A stretch of DNA of 64,000 nt from Loxodes magnus (taxonomy: Eukaryota; Ciliophora; Karyorelictea; Loxodida; Loxodidae). Below are positions 35,276 to 49,861 of this stretch, in pieces (within the stretch, counting starts at the first letter, position 1; each line of letters begins with the position of its first letter). The notes beneath the pieces were generated by a model. The model was given only the letters and a program-made list of their open reading frames with translations. It had not been told where the DNA came from and did no database searches. The stretch lies in NCBI GenBank assembly GCA_946699065.1, contig CAMPDV010002390.1, positions 1-64,000 of the forward strand, given 5' to 3'. The translations under genes and the position numbers were made by a program.

Positions 35276-38200
35276 TATATATCCTTTAATTTATGTAAAA
35301 GTCTATCTCCTTAATCCTTAAGGATTATTTAATTTGCATATAAGTAAACTAATAAGCATAATAAAGAATATAATAAAAATAGGGGCTTGCAACTTTCATT
35401 GTGAGTTAAATATAATATAATAAAGATACTCAATCAAATAAAGTATTAGACTTTAAATGTTTTCAGAATGTAATAGTTTAATTATATTTAAAATAAAGAG
35501 AAGGTATAAATAATTACTATGCTTTGCTGCTTAGAAAGAAAATACCTAAAATTAAATTAAACCTCTTAAAGCATAAGATACTATCTAGATTGCTTCATTT
35601 CTATAAGCAAATTAATTATAAATAAGATTAATAACAAGAAACTTACTATATTTCTATTTATAAAAACAGAAAGTTCCATGCATTTAAGAAAAAAGCCAAT
35701 TAAAAATGATGTTAAAATGAAAGGTAATACATTTAAAATAAGCTATAAAAAGCCTAGATTAAATAAAATAATTAAGTTTAAAACAAAAAAATAAAATAAA
35801 ATCCACTATTCTAGTTCTTTTATAATGATACCAAAAGCAAGAATAAATAATATATTTTTATAAATGAAAGCTAAGTTAATTAACTTTAAATAGAACTTAT
35901 TTAATAAATAATAGAAATAATTCTAAATTTGAAGCAATAGTTATATAAGCATACTTTACAGATGGTTATTAGTTTATCTATTTAAATAATAGAGAATTTA
36001 TTTATCAACTAAATTAGATTTTTAATTAGTTGCCAAATTTAAAGCTGCTAATACAAGTGAATTGAAAGTTTATAAAATAAGCTCTGTTTAATATAAGAAA
36101 AACCTAAAAGTAAGAACTAATAGAAATACTCTGTAAGAACTAATAGAAATACTCTTAATATAGTAAAGATATATATATAATACATATGATGCTAATTATA
36201 AAGAGTTAGGATGATGTTTTTAAGTTGTAAAGTTCTTTACTAATTATTAATAAGGCACAATTAAAAAATTGCGTAGTTATTTATAGAAACATATCAGGAT
36301 AAGTATTTTAAAAATAATGAATAAACTTGGTGGATATAAAAAAATAATTAATAGGAATGAAATCTTTCAATAAGGTTAATATCATAGTAATTATATATTT
36401 AGAATACCTGACATAGCAATATATCATGAGCAATAAATATAAATTATTTGTTATGTACTTGAATGAAATAGGTTATATAAGCTTTTATATATAATATTAG
36501 CTTCTTTTATTTTATGGGTTTAGTATTCAAGCTTTTATGAAAAATGTTTATATGAAAAAGCTATTAAAATGAAGCAAAAAGGAGATACTGATAATTTGAT
36601 TAGGAAAAAGAGATTAAATTAATCTTATGAATGTTTTCTTAAGCAATATGTATCTACTTTTACTAAATTTCTTTCTAATTTATATCTCTCTAAAGAGATA
36701 AATCATATAGTTAAGGTGTTTAGTTAATAAAATAGAGAGTGGATAGCTTATTTGTAATTCTAATGATTTGGCTATATCTTGTAATTAGAGTTATTAAAAT
36801 TAGTATTATAAGCTTTATTATGAATAAGCTGATTAAATTTATAGAGTTTTGCTGAGAAACTGAAGTAAAATAGTTAAACTATTAGTAGATTACGAAGGAT
36901 TTTTCATTTAGTTGTAGAAATAAAATTGTGGAGAAAGGAATTACTTAGTTTTTTTATGATTTAAGCTATTTTCTAAACAATTAATCTCAATGCTAAGGTA
37001 TAAGCAAAAAAGAGAAAAGTATTATGTAGAAGTAACAGCATAAAAATAAAAGATTAACCTTATTAAAAGCTTCATTCTATTTCCTTTAAAAATAGATAAA
37101 ATTAAATATAATTCTATTAGCTATAAAAGAATAATTCCGCCTTGATTCTTTGAAGGTAATTTCTTACCAAAGAAAACAGAAAGAAAAACTATATTAGTTT
37201 ATTTATTTTTATTTTTAGCAAGCAATCTAAATATGCAATAATGTATAATTAGAAGATACAACTAAATTAGCATCAGAGACTATTAATAATCAAGCTTATA
37301 TAGTTATAAAGTTTGAGCTATTCAATGAATAAATTAAAAATAATTTAGCAAAAAATTTCAATTGAAATCATATTTCAAAGATACAAGAAAATTATAGCAA
37401 AAAAATATCTGGAAAAATCTAATATAATCAAAAAATTTTATAATTCAAGTAAAGCTTAACTTTAAGAAACTACTAGCACTCATATATTGTTTAAATAAAA
37501 CAAATAATAGCTACATTTAATCTAATAAAAGTAGTTAATTAGTGAAAATATTTTTATTTTAAATAGATTCTAATGAGGATAAAACGCTGACTTTATATTT
37601 TTTTTCCAAGCTAAATTTTCAAAGTAATGAGCTAAAATCTTAAAAAATAGCTTTAAAAATAAAAAATTAAATTTTTTTACTAAATCTTAGTTCTATAGGA
37701 TGTGTATTATTAAAATGAGAATTTATAATCTAAGATATTTTAAATATTGGTATAATCAGCCTTTGCTCTATTAATTATTAAATAGGTAATATTCTACTAT
37801 GATAGTAGTTCCTTTATTTTACCCTATTACTAGATACTAAGCTTAGCTAATTTTATATAATCTTATTGTCACTAACCTTTCTCTTCTATCATTTTAAGAG
37901 GCTATCTTTATTTCAATAAATAACTTACTATTTAAATATTTTAACTATCAATCCATTATTTAATCCTTAGCCTATAATAATCATTCAGACCTATATTTAT
38001 AAATACTTGGTTTATAGATTTAGTCCTAGTTGAGATTTGACTTAATGGTTAAAATGTTTTATAAGTAGCATAATTTTTAGCTTTAACTTTCAAATGGACT
38101 AGGAGTAGTTCAAAGTATTTTTTATAAATTAGAGTTTTCTATTTATGGTAATAAGGTACTAGCGTGAAGTCTAAGCGTGCTATATAATTAAAAAGAATGG

Positions 38201-38287
38201 CTTAATCTAAAATTAAGCTGATGATTTATATATGTAAACAAAGCTTAATTAATGAAACATAATTAATAAAAAAAGATTAAAAAAAGG
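35276..38287. other. AT-rich spacer
   Basis: A frame at 36317-36766 (149 aa, with KQKGDTDNLIRKKRLNQSY) is borderline and left uncalled. A 23-bp tandem duplication at 36111-36156 is listed separately. Confidence 0.45.
36111..36156. repeat. tandem duplication of 23 bp (two units)
   Basis: TAAGAACTAATAGAAATACT plus three bases is repeated head to tail with only the last base different. Probably replication slippage. Confidence 0.75.
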
Positions 38288-39322
38288 GAAAAAAATATCA
38301 AGAATTTATAGATTAATGTATCGAAAATTACTAATTCTTTTTTCTATGTTTTAGCTCTCCTTGCTTACTTTTATCCCCTTTATAGCTTAATATTCTGCAC
38401 TAATTTAAAATAAATCTTGATATTCATTCTAAAATTAATAGTTCTAGAAATAGTTAGATACTCTTGAAAGCTCTTGAAAATAGAAGGTATCTGCCTATGC
38501 TATTTACTTCTGTTTAATGCTCAAAGCAATTAAGTTTTCTATTTTTAACTTCATTGAAACCTGATTTTCCTTTATCTTGGTAATGATTGTTCCTATGTAC
38601 AATAATTTATACATAAGGAACTATAAACTCTCACTTATATTTCTAACTATTCAAGTCTTCACTAGCATTGGTCTTTCCTTTTGAACTGGTTTCATTTATA
38701 AGCTTGATTAAGATCAAATTATGACTCTATTTATAGTTTTTTGGAATATGCTACTGCACGATCATAAGTAACTAGTAATGCACTAAGGACTTATTTGAGA
38801 AATACCTTCTAACTTAGAAATAATTTCAGACATTTGAGTTTGTGACCAAACACTGCAACACTGGAATTATAATCTACAATAGCAGCTAAATTATGTACAA
38901 CAACAAGCTGCTTAGCTAAATGATTGACATCTCCTTCTTTTACGATTTCCTTGATAGAGCTGAATTTACTTAAACCAACAAAATGGGATTTAAAATATCC
39001 TTAAATTAATACATTTCTTCGAGAAATGCTGAGCAGTCTGAAATCTATGTAGTCAAAGTACAAAAATTCTGGAGTTAGACGGATATTTAAAAAATGATGT
39101 ATTTCTAGGTTTAAATTCTTAATACTTAGTGGGATAATGAGAAAGCTATCATGCTTACCATTAATAACTTGACAGAGTCCTTTAACGCAGAAAAATAAAA
39201 TCTCTCAAAGCAATATAAAACTCTATTTCCAAGAGAGTTTAACCATTAGGTAAGGCATCCATCAACTTTGGTAATGAACATATCTAGCGAATCTAAAAAT
39301 ATTTGTCTAAGTAAAGAGATAA
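38288..39322 (+). pseudogene. histidine kinase, copy C (5' half only, decayed)
   Basis: Homologous to the N-terminal half of the kinase family: YQEFIDQC, membrane segments, FIETWFSFILVMIVPMYNNL, the sensor region (CNTGIIIYNSSQIMYNNKLL) and the H-box REFNHQVRHPS near 39232-39262. It keeps several frames: shifts occur in T-runs near 38340 and 38740 and near 38480. The start codon context is lost. Homology stops abruptly some 12 codons after the H-box, so the ATPase and receiver domains are absent. It is a non-functional fragment. Confidence 0.8.
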
Positions 39323-41257
39323 TTAAATTTTATTTGCTTGGTAAAATTTTATTTTAATCCTTTTCATAAAATCTTATTTAAGTTACTTTGTATAAAGTCT
39401 GAAATAGATAGATGAGTTATATAATTTGACATTTTTTAAATTTAATAAGCAATTTTATTAATTTATGTCGAAAGGAGATTGAGGTAGATATATTAATTTT
39501 TTTATTATAATTTATTCAATCATTCTACCTAAGGATTTTTATCTCTTTTTTTAACCAAATAGAACATTTATCATATATGTGACTTTTATTTCTAAAGATT
39601 TAGAGATCCTAGTAAGTTATAAAGCTTTTTTTCTTTTTTATAAGTAAATAAATACTTACATTAATTTATCATATATATTTCGTCTTAAATTAGATGCTTA
39701 GATTTTTACTTTATATACAAATAATCTGGGAAAAGATGTATATATTTCTATTTTGTCTATAGAGGATTTATTTAATGCAAGCGTTAGTCAGGACATAATT
39801 AAGTTAAGATTATTAATATAATTTATTTTAAAAGCTTTTATTTATTATTTTTCCTGGATTTTAAATTTTAAATCAAAAATAGTAAATAAAGCTATCTGTA
39901 AGAGCTTTAAGACGTTTTTATTTAATTTCTTTAAGATAAATCATGAAAAGAAGGAACTAGAAATTTTTTTAATTTAGATAAAATTTATCTTAATATCAAT
40001 TTTTTAAGATTAAAATCATGTATCTACATAGATATCTATATACTCTTAACTTTTATTTAAAGTTTTCAAATTTATCGAAACTATTACTTCTCAAATAATT
40101 TTTTTTCTTTATTTAAGCATAAAAAACGATAATAGAGTTTATAAATTTTTGGTATGCTTAATAATAATTGAGATTCTTTCAGTTCATTTGAATATAAATT
40201 CGTTATATAAGTCAATTAAAAATAAAAGCAATTCTCTTCTTAATATACTAACAAATGAATTTTAGCTACCAAGATATGATTATTTATTTTCCATAAGGGA
40301 ATTTTATTACAGTTAACTTAAACTTACTATCATTCATTTATTTTACACTTCTAAAATATCTATATAAGGTGTTATTTCTAAAAAATAAAAAAATAGTCAA
40401 ACATGAAATAAAAATTAAGATAACTCCAATTCTTTTTGATGTTATTTCAACTTTTAAAGTAATTAAAGAAAAATTTTAGTTATAATGCATTTTTGATTAT
40501 TTTAACTTCATAATAAAGATTCTTTTTTCTTATAAAATACTTATTTATGACTAAGATGCTTTAATGTAATTATATTTTAGGTTTAGGTAATAAAGTTTAT
40601 TATCTTTTACTTGAGAGTGATTATTCTTATGAATTAATTACTATTATTAAAGGAAGAAAGTTTTGAATTAAAATATTAATAAAAAGCAGGTGTTTTAAAA
40701 ATATTTCTTCTCTCTGTTCTTTGCTATACTTGATTCAAGTCATAAAATAAAGAATCTACGAAATATTTTTTACTTGCATAAGAAGGAAACTTAGTATGCA
40801 TTTGAATTGCTTTTAAAATGTATATTTAATCTCTTAATAATCTATTTAATCTGATTAATAACTATTTTATTACATAAACTTAGCATTTAATATCTGAATA
40901 ATTATTCATTCGTGTTACACTCTTTCTATTTTTTTATTTATCATATATTGCTTATTTGCATCAAAATACTTTCAAATCAGATTCAAATAGAAACATTTTA
41001 ATTTAAATTACAGAAGGATATAAATCTAGGTTTAATTAAAGCTAGTTTTTAAATATTATAATAACTTTAACCAAAATACATCTGCTTTTGCTTTCATAAA
41101 TTTATTTTACGTTTCTACAAAGCTGAAAATATTTATTCATGCAAATTTGGCTAAAATTCTTATAATTAACTTGAAGCTAAAATGATTTATAAATGAGTTT
41201 ATTTATTAGTGATTATTTAATATGAAATAGTATAATTTTATGTTTTTTATTGTATCT
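39323..41257. other. AT-rich spacer
   Basis: No coding-like frame, RNA or element end recognised between the truncated copy C and the stop of copy D. Confidence 0.6.
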
Positions 41258-43699
41258 TCAATTATTAACTCTCACAGCTTTTATGTATTTTTCTATTTCT
41301 TCTAAGATGACAGTACATTTAGAAGGCTTGAATAAAACTTTATTCATTCCTGCTTTTAAGCATCTTTCAACATCTTATTCATATGCATAAGCTGTATATC
41401 CAATTATTGCCCCTTGATAGCTTTATTATCTTAGTGCTTATGTAGCTTTCCAGCCATCTAAAACTGGCATTTCACAATCCATTATTATTAATTTGAATTC
41501 TCGGCAACATTTATTTGTTCTTCTTTAATCTACTAAATTTAAAGCTTCTTGTCCATTAACTGCTGCCATATACGAGCAACCTTTACTTTCTAGTATTTCT
41601 TATAGAATCATTCTTATAATTTCTGAATCGTCTACTATTAAGATTTATTAACAAGTACAGGAATGTTGCTCATTACTTCTTGGACTTTCACTTTTTTTAA
41701 AATCATCAAAAAATGGAATTTCATATTTAGGTTTGAAATTCGATAAAGGAGACTTAATAGTCTTTTAATACTTTTTAGTTTTTTTTGTAAGTTTTATTTT
41801 CCTTATCTGCTTTTGAAATATTTAATCTTGCTTATCATTTATAAAGCTTTTTGATCTTATGTTAAAAAAGAATTTGCTATACTTATTTAACTTAGATTTT
41901 ATTTTTATATTCTGGTTTCCTAGCACAAAAGCTATCTTCTACGCTATGTATAATCCCATTCCACTTCCTTATGGCTTGTCTAAATCAATTTCTTATCTAT
42001 CGAACAATTATTCAAATAAGCATTTCTTTTTTTCCTCGTTAATTCCTATTCCACTATCTTTTACTCAGATTTTATAATTTACGAACTCTTCGTTTTCTTT
42101 GTCTTGAATTTTTTACTTTTAAATACCAAGACTTATAGATCCTTAGTTAGTATACTTCAAAGCATTTTATAAGAGTATTTATAAAATGAAGATTAATTTT
42201 TGTTTATCGGTGGAAATCTCTTCAGAAACGTCGGATTTTATGATTTTCATTAACTTGATATCTTTACTTTGAATGTGAAATTATATAATGTTAAATGCTT
42301 CTTCGAATAAGTTTTTGACATTAATAATATCATATACTATCTTAGGATTCTCAACTTACAAAAATTAAGTAATTGATAATGCCATATTGATTAAATTTTA
42401 AGTTTCTTGCTATATAATTTCAGCCTAATGACTGCATTATGAAGCTATTTTTTAGTTCATTTCTTATTTATCAGAACTTTCTGAAAAAATTTTTAAAGTG
42501 ATCTAATTATTTTATGAAATGCTCTTACATCCAAGTGTTTTATGTCTATTTTTGGAAAGGCTCTTACTTTCTCTTTCAGAAATAACTTCCAAAAGCTATT
42601 TTTATTTTTTTTAATTCTATTATGAATTATTGCTTTCAACACTTTTTTCTTTATATAGAGCTAGACTATTTTAGATTTTTTGGGCAACATACATGATTAA
42701 AGTAGCAGGGTGTCTCACTTAATGATTAAACTCTCTTAGAAATAGAGTTTTATACCTGGTTGACAGATTTTGTCTTTCATCGTTATATGAATCAGTTAAA
42801 TTACTAATATTTAGCATTACTGCTTCTTCGTTGTCTCAGATGGTATTTATTGCCTAGATTTAGAAATACATCACTTTTTATGGATCTTCTTCATTCCAAA
42901 ATTATTCTACCTTAACTACGAAATTTTCTGACTCTTCATGACTTCTAAAAGTGATATATTAGTCTAAAGAATTCTTAAATTTAACTTAGTTATTTTAAGT
43001 AAATTCTGCTCTTTCTAGAAACTCTTAAAATTATTAGATGTCAATCATTTTCCCTAGTAGCTTGTTATTGTACATAATTTGGTTATTGTTGAATATGATA
43101 ATTCCAGTACTGCAGTTATTGGTTAGGAATTTTAAGGTTTTAACTTATTTCTAAATTAGTAAATGCTTTTCAAAAAAGTTTCTCGTAATATTCTAGTTAC
43201 TAATTATAGTGCAATAGCAAAATCCGAAAGCAAAAAAGAGTGTCCCAAAATGGTCTTTATTAAGTTTATGAATGAATCCAGTTCAAACAGAGAGGATAAG
43301 ACTGGCTAAGATTTGTAAGGCTAAGAGTAGAAGTGAAAGCTTCTAGTTCCTCAGGTAAAAATTATTAAACATTGGAACAAACATCACATAAATAAAAGAA
43401 AATCAAGTATTTTCAGCATCCTGATGCATCAATTTTAAATTTTTTATCATGAAGTATGCAAAGAGAACAATAGCAGGAACTTTACTGTTCTAAAAATACT
43501 TTCATTTGTTTCTTATAATTTCCATAATTAAAACTCGACCAAGAGACAGCAAAATTTATTCAAAGCCTGAATAAAAGAATAAACTCAAAAAGAGATAAAT
43601 GTAAACAGCAGAAGTTATTACATAAGAAAGCACAGTTTATTCGTTTTAAATGCTTTATGCTATAAATTTTAGATATTGTTTTTCCTTAGACTGCTCCAT
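41258..43699 (-). CDS. membrane hybrid histidine kinase, copy D (intact)
   Basis: An 813-aa frame from ATG 43697-43699 (MEQSKEKQYLKF) to TGA 41258-41260. Layout as in copy B: about six membrane segments, the sensor motif NNCSTGIIIFNNNQ, H-box REFNHQVRHPA, N-box LLQNALKYTNQ, G1 VKDSGIGINEE, G2 GSGMGLYIAQ, then a receiver with ILIVDDSEIIRM, IMDCEMPVLDGW, YTAYAYEQD and FKPSK. Paired catalytic and phospho-acceptor residues are all present, so it should be active. It is closest to copy E at 62199. The first in-frame Met of copy E's homologous MLSYVIT segment is GTG here, confirming that the upstream MEQ start is the real one. Confidence 0.92.
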
Positions 43700-45964
43700 T
43701 TATATCTAAATTTATTTATAAGTCTAACTGAATAATTTCATTAAATACCTGAATAAAATATATTAATATACCATATCTAATAAATGATAAGTATATCTTT
43801 ATAATATATGCTTAATAGCTCTTCCTCTAGAACATTAATTTTAAGTTAAAATAATTTGGAATCTAAAACTAAAGCCAATTAACTATAATTAAGATTATGA
43901 TAAATTATTGTAAGTTTGATCATTAAAATTAGATGAATATTAGATCTTAAATTCTAAAATATATTAAAAAGTAAATTAAAAATACTTTGTATAAATGAAA
44001 TGAAACAAACTTGGATTAGCAACTTGTAAATATGATATAGCAAAATAGAAGCTTAGTTTATAGAAGCATATTGAATATCAATTATATACTTAATTAAAAA
44101 TTGAGAAAATTAATTATTATATTAGCATTATCTAGATATTCCTATCTTTAATATATAGTACTAGTAGCTTAAATTTTATGATTACATGAAGAATTAGAAA
44201 AGAAAAATATAACTTCGTGACAGAGCAATATTATTTATAAGACAGATTAGTCTATTCATTAAGTTAAACAATTTCTTTAAATTCTAGCAATTTTCTATAA
44301 ATAAAACTATAATAAATAATTTTCCTATATCTAAAAATATCTAACTTTAATTAAAAGCTTAATTCACGAAACTATTTTATTATGAAATTATATATAATTA
44401 AAATAAAAAGAAATGCAAAGAAGATAATTAATCATGAAGGTTGGAGTAAGAGATATTTAGAAAATTAGAGTCATAATTAAATTAATAATGGCTTGAAATT
44501 AAAGAAATAATTATTTAAAATTATTAATAAATAAATTAAATTCAAATTTAATCTCAATCTATCCCTTTATAATATCTCATAAACTTAGAAAAAAGAAAAA
44601 CTTATCAAAAAGATATCTGATAGAATGATCGTATTCGATTCTCAATTTTTTGATGCTTTTTATTTCCTACAACAAAGTGCCATATCTTTTTTTAGTTTCC
44701 GTGAGTTTTTCTTCTAACTATTTATTTATAAAATTATTTGATAAAGTTTAAAATTATCCACTATAAGAGAAATCATTTAAAGAATTTTTACTAGATATTT
44801 TTGACTTCTCTAAATCTGCATGAAAATTAAATTAATTTAAAAAGTATCTTAATCAGTCTAATAGTTATAATAAAACTACAAAAATCCTTAATTTTAATAT
44901 TTCTAGGATTTCCTTTAAAATAAAATTTTATTTAAATTTAAGTATTTAAGCCAAAATTAAAAATTAAAACTTGCTTATATTATTTACTTTATGCCGATAT
45001 TTTTATTTTATATATATAGTTTATGAGTAATTGAATGCTTTTTAATTAGAAATATACACTTAGATTGTATGAACCATTATGATTATTTAAAATTCTACTT
45101 TTTCTCCTTTGCTAATTTCTTTTTTAGAATTCTTTATTACTTGTAAATTTTGATCTAACTTTTTAATTTATTAAAAATTCCTAAAATGTTCTAAAATCCA
45201 GCAGCTTACCAAAAAGTAAGCTAAAGTTTTATTAAATTTACTAATATTGATTCTTACCTCACTTCTTATCCCTTTTTCTTATAAAATTGTTGTAATGATT
45301 CTCAGTATCATTTTAAGATTATGTTTTAGCAATAATAAATATTTGTCTAGGATCTTTAATAAACCATTCCTACTCTAAGGGATATAATGCTAGCTATTAT
45401 TATTTTAATCTTAAATTAAAGTTGCTTGTTAGATGAAATAATCAAAAAGATGATTAGGATAAAATCTAGAATATAATGATATAAAGTTTATTCAAAATTA
45501 AAGATCATAATAAATAAATCTCTTAGCTAATATAATTTTAAATTTCCTATTATTTTAGCTTTTTCCAAGCATTAACTAGCTTATCTTCATGTAACTTTTC
45601 TAAGTTAAAGGGTATAACTATTATTTATTGTAGTAGTTAAATAAAATGCTTCTATATATTTAATTTATTAATTTACATATATCAATTAAAAAATATCTGA
45701 TAAGTCTGATAAGTCTGATAATTTGTTAATTAATGAAATATAAAATAAATCCATTAAAAAGTATTTTCTAAGTATTAATTCTTAATTAAATTTATCCCAT
45801 TTACTTCTTGTTTTTCTTTTTTTGCTTAAGTTATATAAATGATAATTACATATTATTTTATATTAGTTGATAAATATACTTACATTGAGTTGATAAATGT
45901 GAAAAATAGTCATTATTATTTAAATATAGTAGCATTATTATATTCATAATGTTTTATTTTTTAT
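43700..45964. other. AT-rich spacer with a coiled-coil-like patch
   Basis: On the minus strand at about 44620-44730 one frame reads KQLEEKLTETKKRYGTLLQE, coding-like but only about 40 codons. It may be an ORF1 remnant. A 9-bp repeat, TCTGATAAG, occurs three times at 45696-45722. Nothing else recognised. Confidence 0.45.
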
Positions 45965-46640
45965 AGAAATAATAATAAGTTAATGTGGTACCACTATTAT
46001 AAGATCACCACGATTAAAAGTTTAGTGTTTCAAAAAACTATGCATTTCGAACTTGCTTGGATCTTCACTGTTATGAGTTTTGATTATTTTGATATTAATT
46101 TTCTTGATTTTCTGCTATAGGTTAAATCTCATTTATTTTATTTTGAATTAATCGTCTATTAGATATAGAAATTTCTTTGCTTACTCGGGATATTTTTTTC
46201 CATACAATTTAACTTCAGGTGTATAATAAATCATGGTTGGGTTTTTTTACAATTTTATGCTTTAACTTTTTAGCAATTTTTTATATCTCAAACAAGATTT
46301 TTAATACCTAGTTTTTTACTGAATCAGCGCATAATTAGTCTTCTTTTTATTTATTCATTAATTTCTTAAGGTTTATCTTCTGTTCTTTAAATTTCTAATT
46401 AAATAAATGTATGGAAGCTTTTAAGCTCAATTCTGTATTATGAATTTTATTATCCTTTTATAGTTATTTAATTTGTATATCAGTCTGCTTATTTGCTGTA
46501 TTAGTTACTCTATTTCATCCTACATTTTTTTAGTATAATGAATAAATCTCAATCAATCCATCTTATTGCTAGTAAGGAGACTGATTTTAGGTGACTATTT
46601 TCTTAGGAGATATTTTATTTGATCTAATAAAAAGATATGC
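45965..46640 (-). mobile_element. probable single-ORF retroelement E6
   Basis: On the minus strand a K/Q/E-rich helical frame (KASIHLFNQKFKEQKINLKK, then QNQVLKILFEIQKIAKKLKH-like sequence) runs for about 180 codons. It is followed by a GTGGT...ACCAC pairing at the 3' end near 45985-46015 and a short (TTA)n tail near 45970-45985. This recalls the 3' ends of E2 and E3. No in-frame TGA precedes the tail. A weak candidate duplication (CTATAAA...) flanks it. The 5' end and start codon are unclear and no zinc knuckle is seen, so membership is tentative. Confidence 0.45.
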
Positions 46641-47275
46641 AGTCTATATATAATAGTTCTAAATATCTAGGAAACATATTTTTTTATTTATAGCTGTCAA
46701 ATAAATTACAGCTATTAAGAAAATTATAATGCTTTAATATTATATCTTAACATCTTATATTTATTTATATATTTAGAATATAATTGAGAAAATCACTATA
46801 GTCTATGTATAAGTATATCAATCTATTATCTTAAAATAAATATTATTGATTCATGAGATATTACAAATCTAACTTTGAAAAGCATAAATTATAAAATGAG
46901 TTTTATGTAAAAGAATCGTTAGATTATATGAATTAGTTAAAAATTTAGAAAATTATAAATGATAATTATAGAAATAATTTTAAATGCATTTAATATTTTG
47001 GTTTTAATTAAGTTAATTTAATACTTTTAAATTATATAAGTATATTTATAGATAAAAATGCTATTTATTATTTAGTTAAAGTAATATAGTTTAATACATT
47101 TAGCAACCACTCAAAAATTTTAGATTTTTGCTTTCCTGGATTCCCTTAGCTTTTTTATAGTGTTTTAACTTTAATCGGAGATATTAGACAAATAATTTTT
47201 CATGTATATTGCAATATGAATTATTGTTGATTATTTTCTATAACTATTTATTATATTATATATTAAATCCCCATA
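46641..47275. other. AT-rich spacer
   Basis: Nothing recognised. Confidence 0.6.
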
Positions 47276-47600
47276 GTTGTTTGAAGGTGAACAACAAGGG
47301 ACGGCTTCATCAGAGGTTGGGGAAGCTAAGTACCCATAATTAACACATGTCGTCCTCTGCTTTGGAAATGCAATGAGACGCAACCCTGCCATGTCCTTGA
47401 ACCTCCAGCAAGATTACGAGTATTCTGAAATTATATCAGCATTGAGCATTTTTATCAGTACTGAATAATTATACCAGTATTAAACAAGGTTTATCAGTAT
47501 CTGATAATTTTATCAGTAACAAACATTCTTGTCAGTATGAAACAGTTTTTAAAGAGCTGCGTACCAACGAGAGTGCTACGTGCTCTATAATAAAATTAAT
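47276..47600 (+). mobile_element. SINE-like element, single head
   Basis: The structured head at about 47276-47410 begins with the hairpin-forming GTTGTTTGAAGGTGAACAAC. CAGAGG near 47312 pairs with CCTCTG near 47354, enclosing GGGGAAGCTAAGTACCC. A middle part of five to six degenerate units of about 20 bp follows, each with a CAGTA core (ATCAGTACTGAATAAT and similar, 47430-47545). The 3' tail AGAGTGC-TAC-GTGCTCT at 47570-47586 folds with two wobble pairs, then TATAAT. The same order is seen at 61190-61685. There is no coding capacity. Probably a retroposed small RNA. The source RNA is not recognised. Confidence 0.65.
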
Positions 47601-49861
47601 TAATTAATTTAAATGACTAAATTATAATACATTCAGCATATTAAAATAAACTAGAAACTAAATTGTAATTCCATTTATTATTAACTTAGTTTCTTATTTA
47701 AAATAATTAAATTTTAATTTATTTCTATATCAGTCTAATTCTTTTAGAAGCTATAAATATTTGTAGTTTTAAGTCATAAAAGTTGAAGACATTAAATATA
47801 ATAAATATAAATTCCATGATAAATTAATCTTAATAAGTTTTAGATTTAATTTAATATATTTGTTGTATTGTTAAATATAAGAAGTTAATGCATTAAAGAA
47901 ATGCTATATATAAATTAAGCACTATTTATTTTCGCTAATAAATATCATAATAATTAAATATAAACTTAAGAGCCTTTTGTAGAGTAAATTCTGTGATAAA
48001 AAATGTTCTTATTGATGTTAAAATAAATTAGGAATAGACTAAGATTGAAATATTTGTTTTTTATTATAACTGTGTTTAAACAGAATCTAAAATGTTAAAA
48101 TTTTTAAGTTAATATTCCTAATTAAAACATAAATAAATGATAATTAAAGCACTGACTATTTCTGTTTATAATTTAATATATTTAAATAACTTAAATAATC
48201 TCATATAATGAAACTAAAAGAAATACTATAATTAACTTTTGGTTATTTTGAATACAAATGCCTCTTAGTTTTTAATTATTAGTTGCTATGATTAAAAAAT
48301 ATTAAAAGCAAATAAATAATGAAAGATTTATTTAATTTAATAATAATGCTTATATTTTCAATTAATTTATATTAATTTTACTATTTTAAGTTATAATTAA
48401 ATCTATGCTTACATTTATTTGCCAGATTATCATTCTATCTAAATTAATAACAATTTAAAATTTAAATATCATAACTTTCTATAGTGAACATTAATTAAAA
48501 TATTTAGCTAACTTTAATTAAATTTATAATTTAATTAAAAATACTTATAATATTAGATTTTACTAAGGAAACTAATTAATGCTAATAATTATAAAATATT
48601 ACTATAATTCTGTTTTATTTAATTATTATCAATTACCTTATAAATAGTTTTTCCAAACATATTTAAAAATACTAGTCATTTATTTTATAGCTTTATAGAA
48701 TAAGTTAATGAGAAGAATAAATTTATTTAAATATAATAGCAAAATAAATGTAAATAGTTTAGCTTAATTTAAAATACTATAAAGAAAGTATAGATATTTA
48801 TTATAATAATAATGCTAATACGAACCTTAATAATAAATTACTATATTTAAATTATAATTATTACACTGGCTTTATTTAAGTTAAATCATAAATATATTTC
48901 TTATTTCTTTATTTAGCAAATTTATTTAATTAATAAATAGCTTAGAAAATACTAAATATAATAGCCTAAATTTTATAATTTAAGTAGTTAATAATTATAA
49001 TAAAAAGATTAATATACATATGAATAACTAAGTATTATACTTAATTAAATGTATTAGTTACTTTTAGAAATATAAAATTATTAAAGCTTACTAAATTAGT
49101 AGCTACTTAATTTAAATTAATTATATCATTTATAGACTTAAATATAATAATAGTGCATATTTATTTAAGATCAATATAATAGTCATTATCATTAACTGAC
49201 TACTCCTTTAATAGAGTCATCACTATTTTAACTAGTTAAATTATTGCCAATAAGAATCTGGGTATGAAGCAATTTAATATACTGATATGATATTTCTTGT
49301 ATTTCCTCTAAGTCTTATAAATAAGAGGCATAAACTAATAAATTATAAAGAGCATTAGTAGAAATATTAGTAAGTTAATATAGTTTAATTATATTTCTTT
49401 ATGGTTAAAGATATAATTTAGAGTATTTATTTTAATAATCTACTAAGATATTTATATACTAGTTAGCAATCATTAATAAACTATTACTATCAATTTTATA
49501 TATTTAACTTATTTATATCCTAATCTTATTTTCATTATCTTTTTTAAATAAACTAATAATTAGCTCAAAATATTTTATATCACACATTTAGGCTTATGGT
49601 AAATTAAAGTACTTTGGTAAGTTTAATATGAAAGGTAACTAAAGAAAATAAACAACAAAATAAAATAAAAATTAGCTATTTAGATTAAGAAACACATACT
49701 TAGTTGCAAATTAACAATATATTTTTAATTAAAATAGAATCTTTAACTAAGCTTTAATCATAAACGCAAATAGAAGAAAGATAATTTAAGTAGATAATCA
49801 AAATATTATAACTACTATATCTATTAACATACACTAGAGATTAAAAATATAATTATGAAAA
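47601..49861. other. AT-rich spacer
   Basis: Among the most AT-rich parts of the window. No gene or element recognised. Confidence 0.6.

Noticed and set aside
36317-36766. 149-aa + strand frame
   Set aside because: Borderline composition (about 19%) and no motif; insufficient to call a gene.
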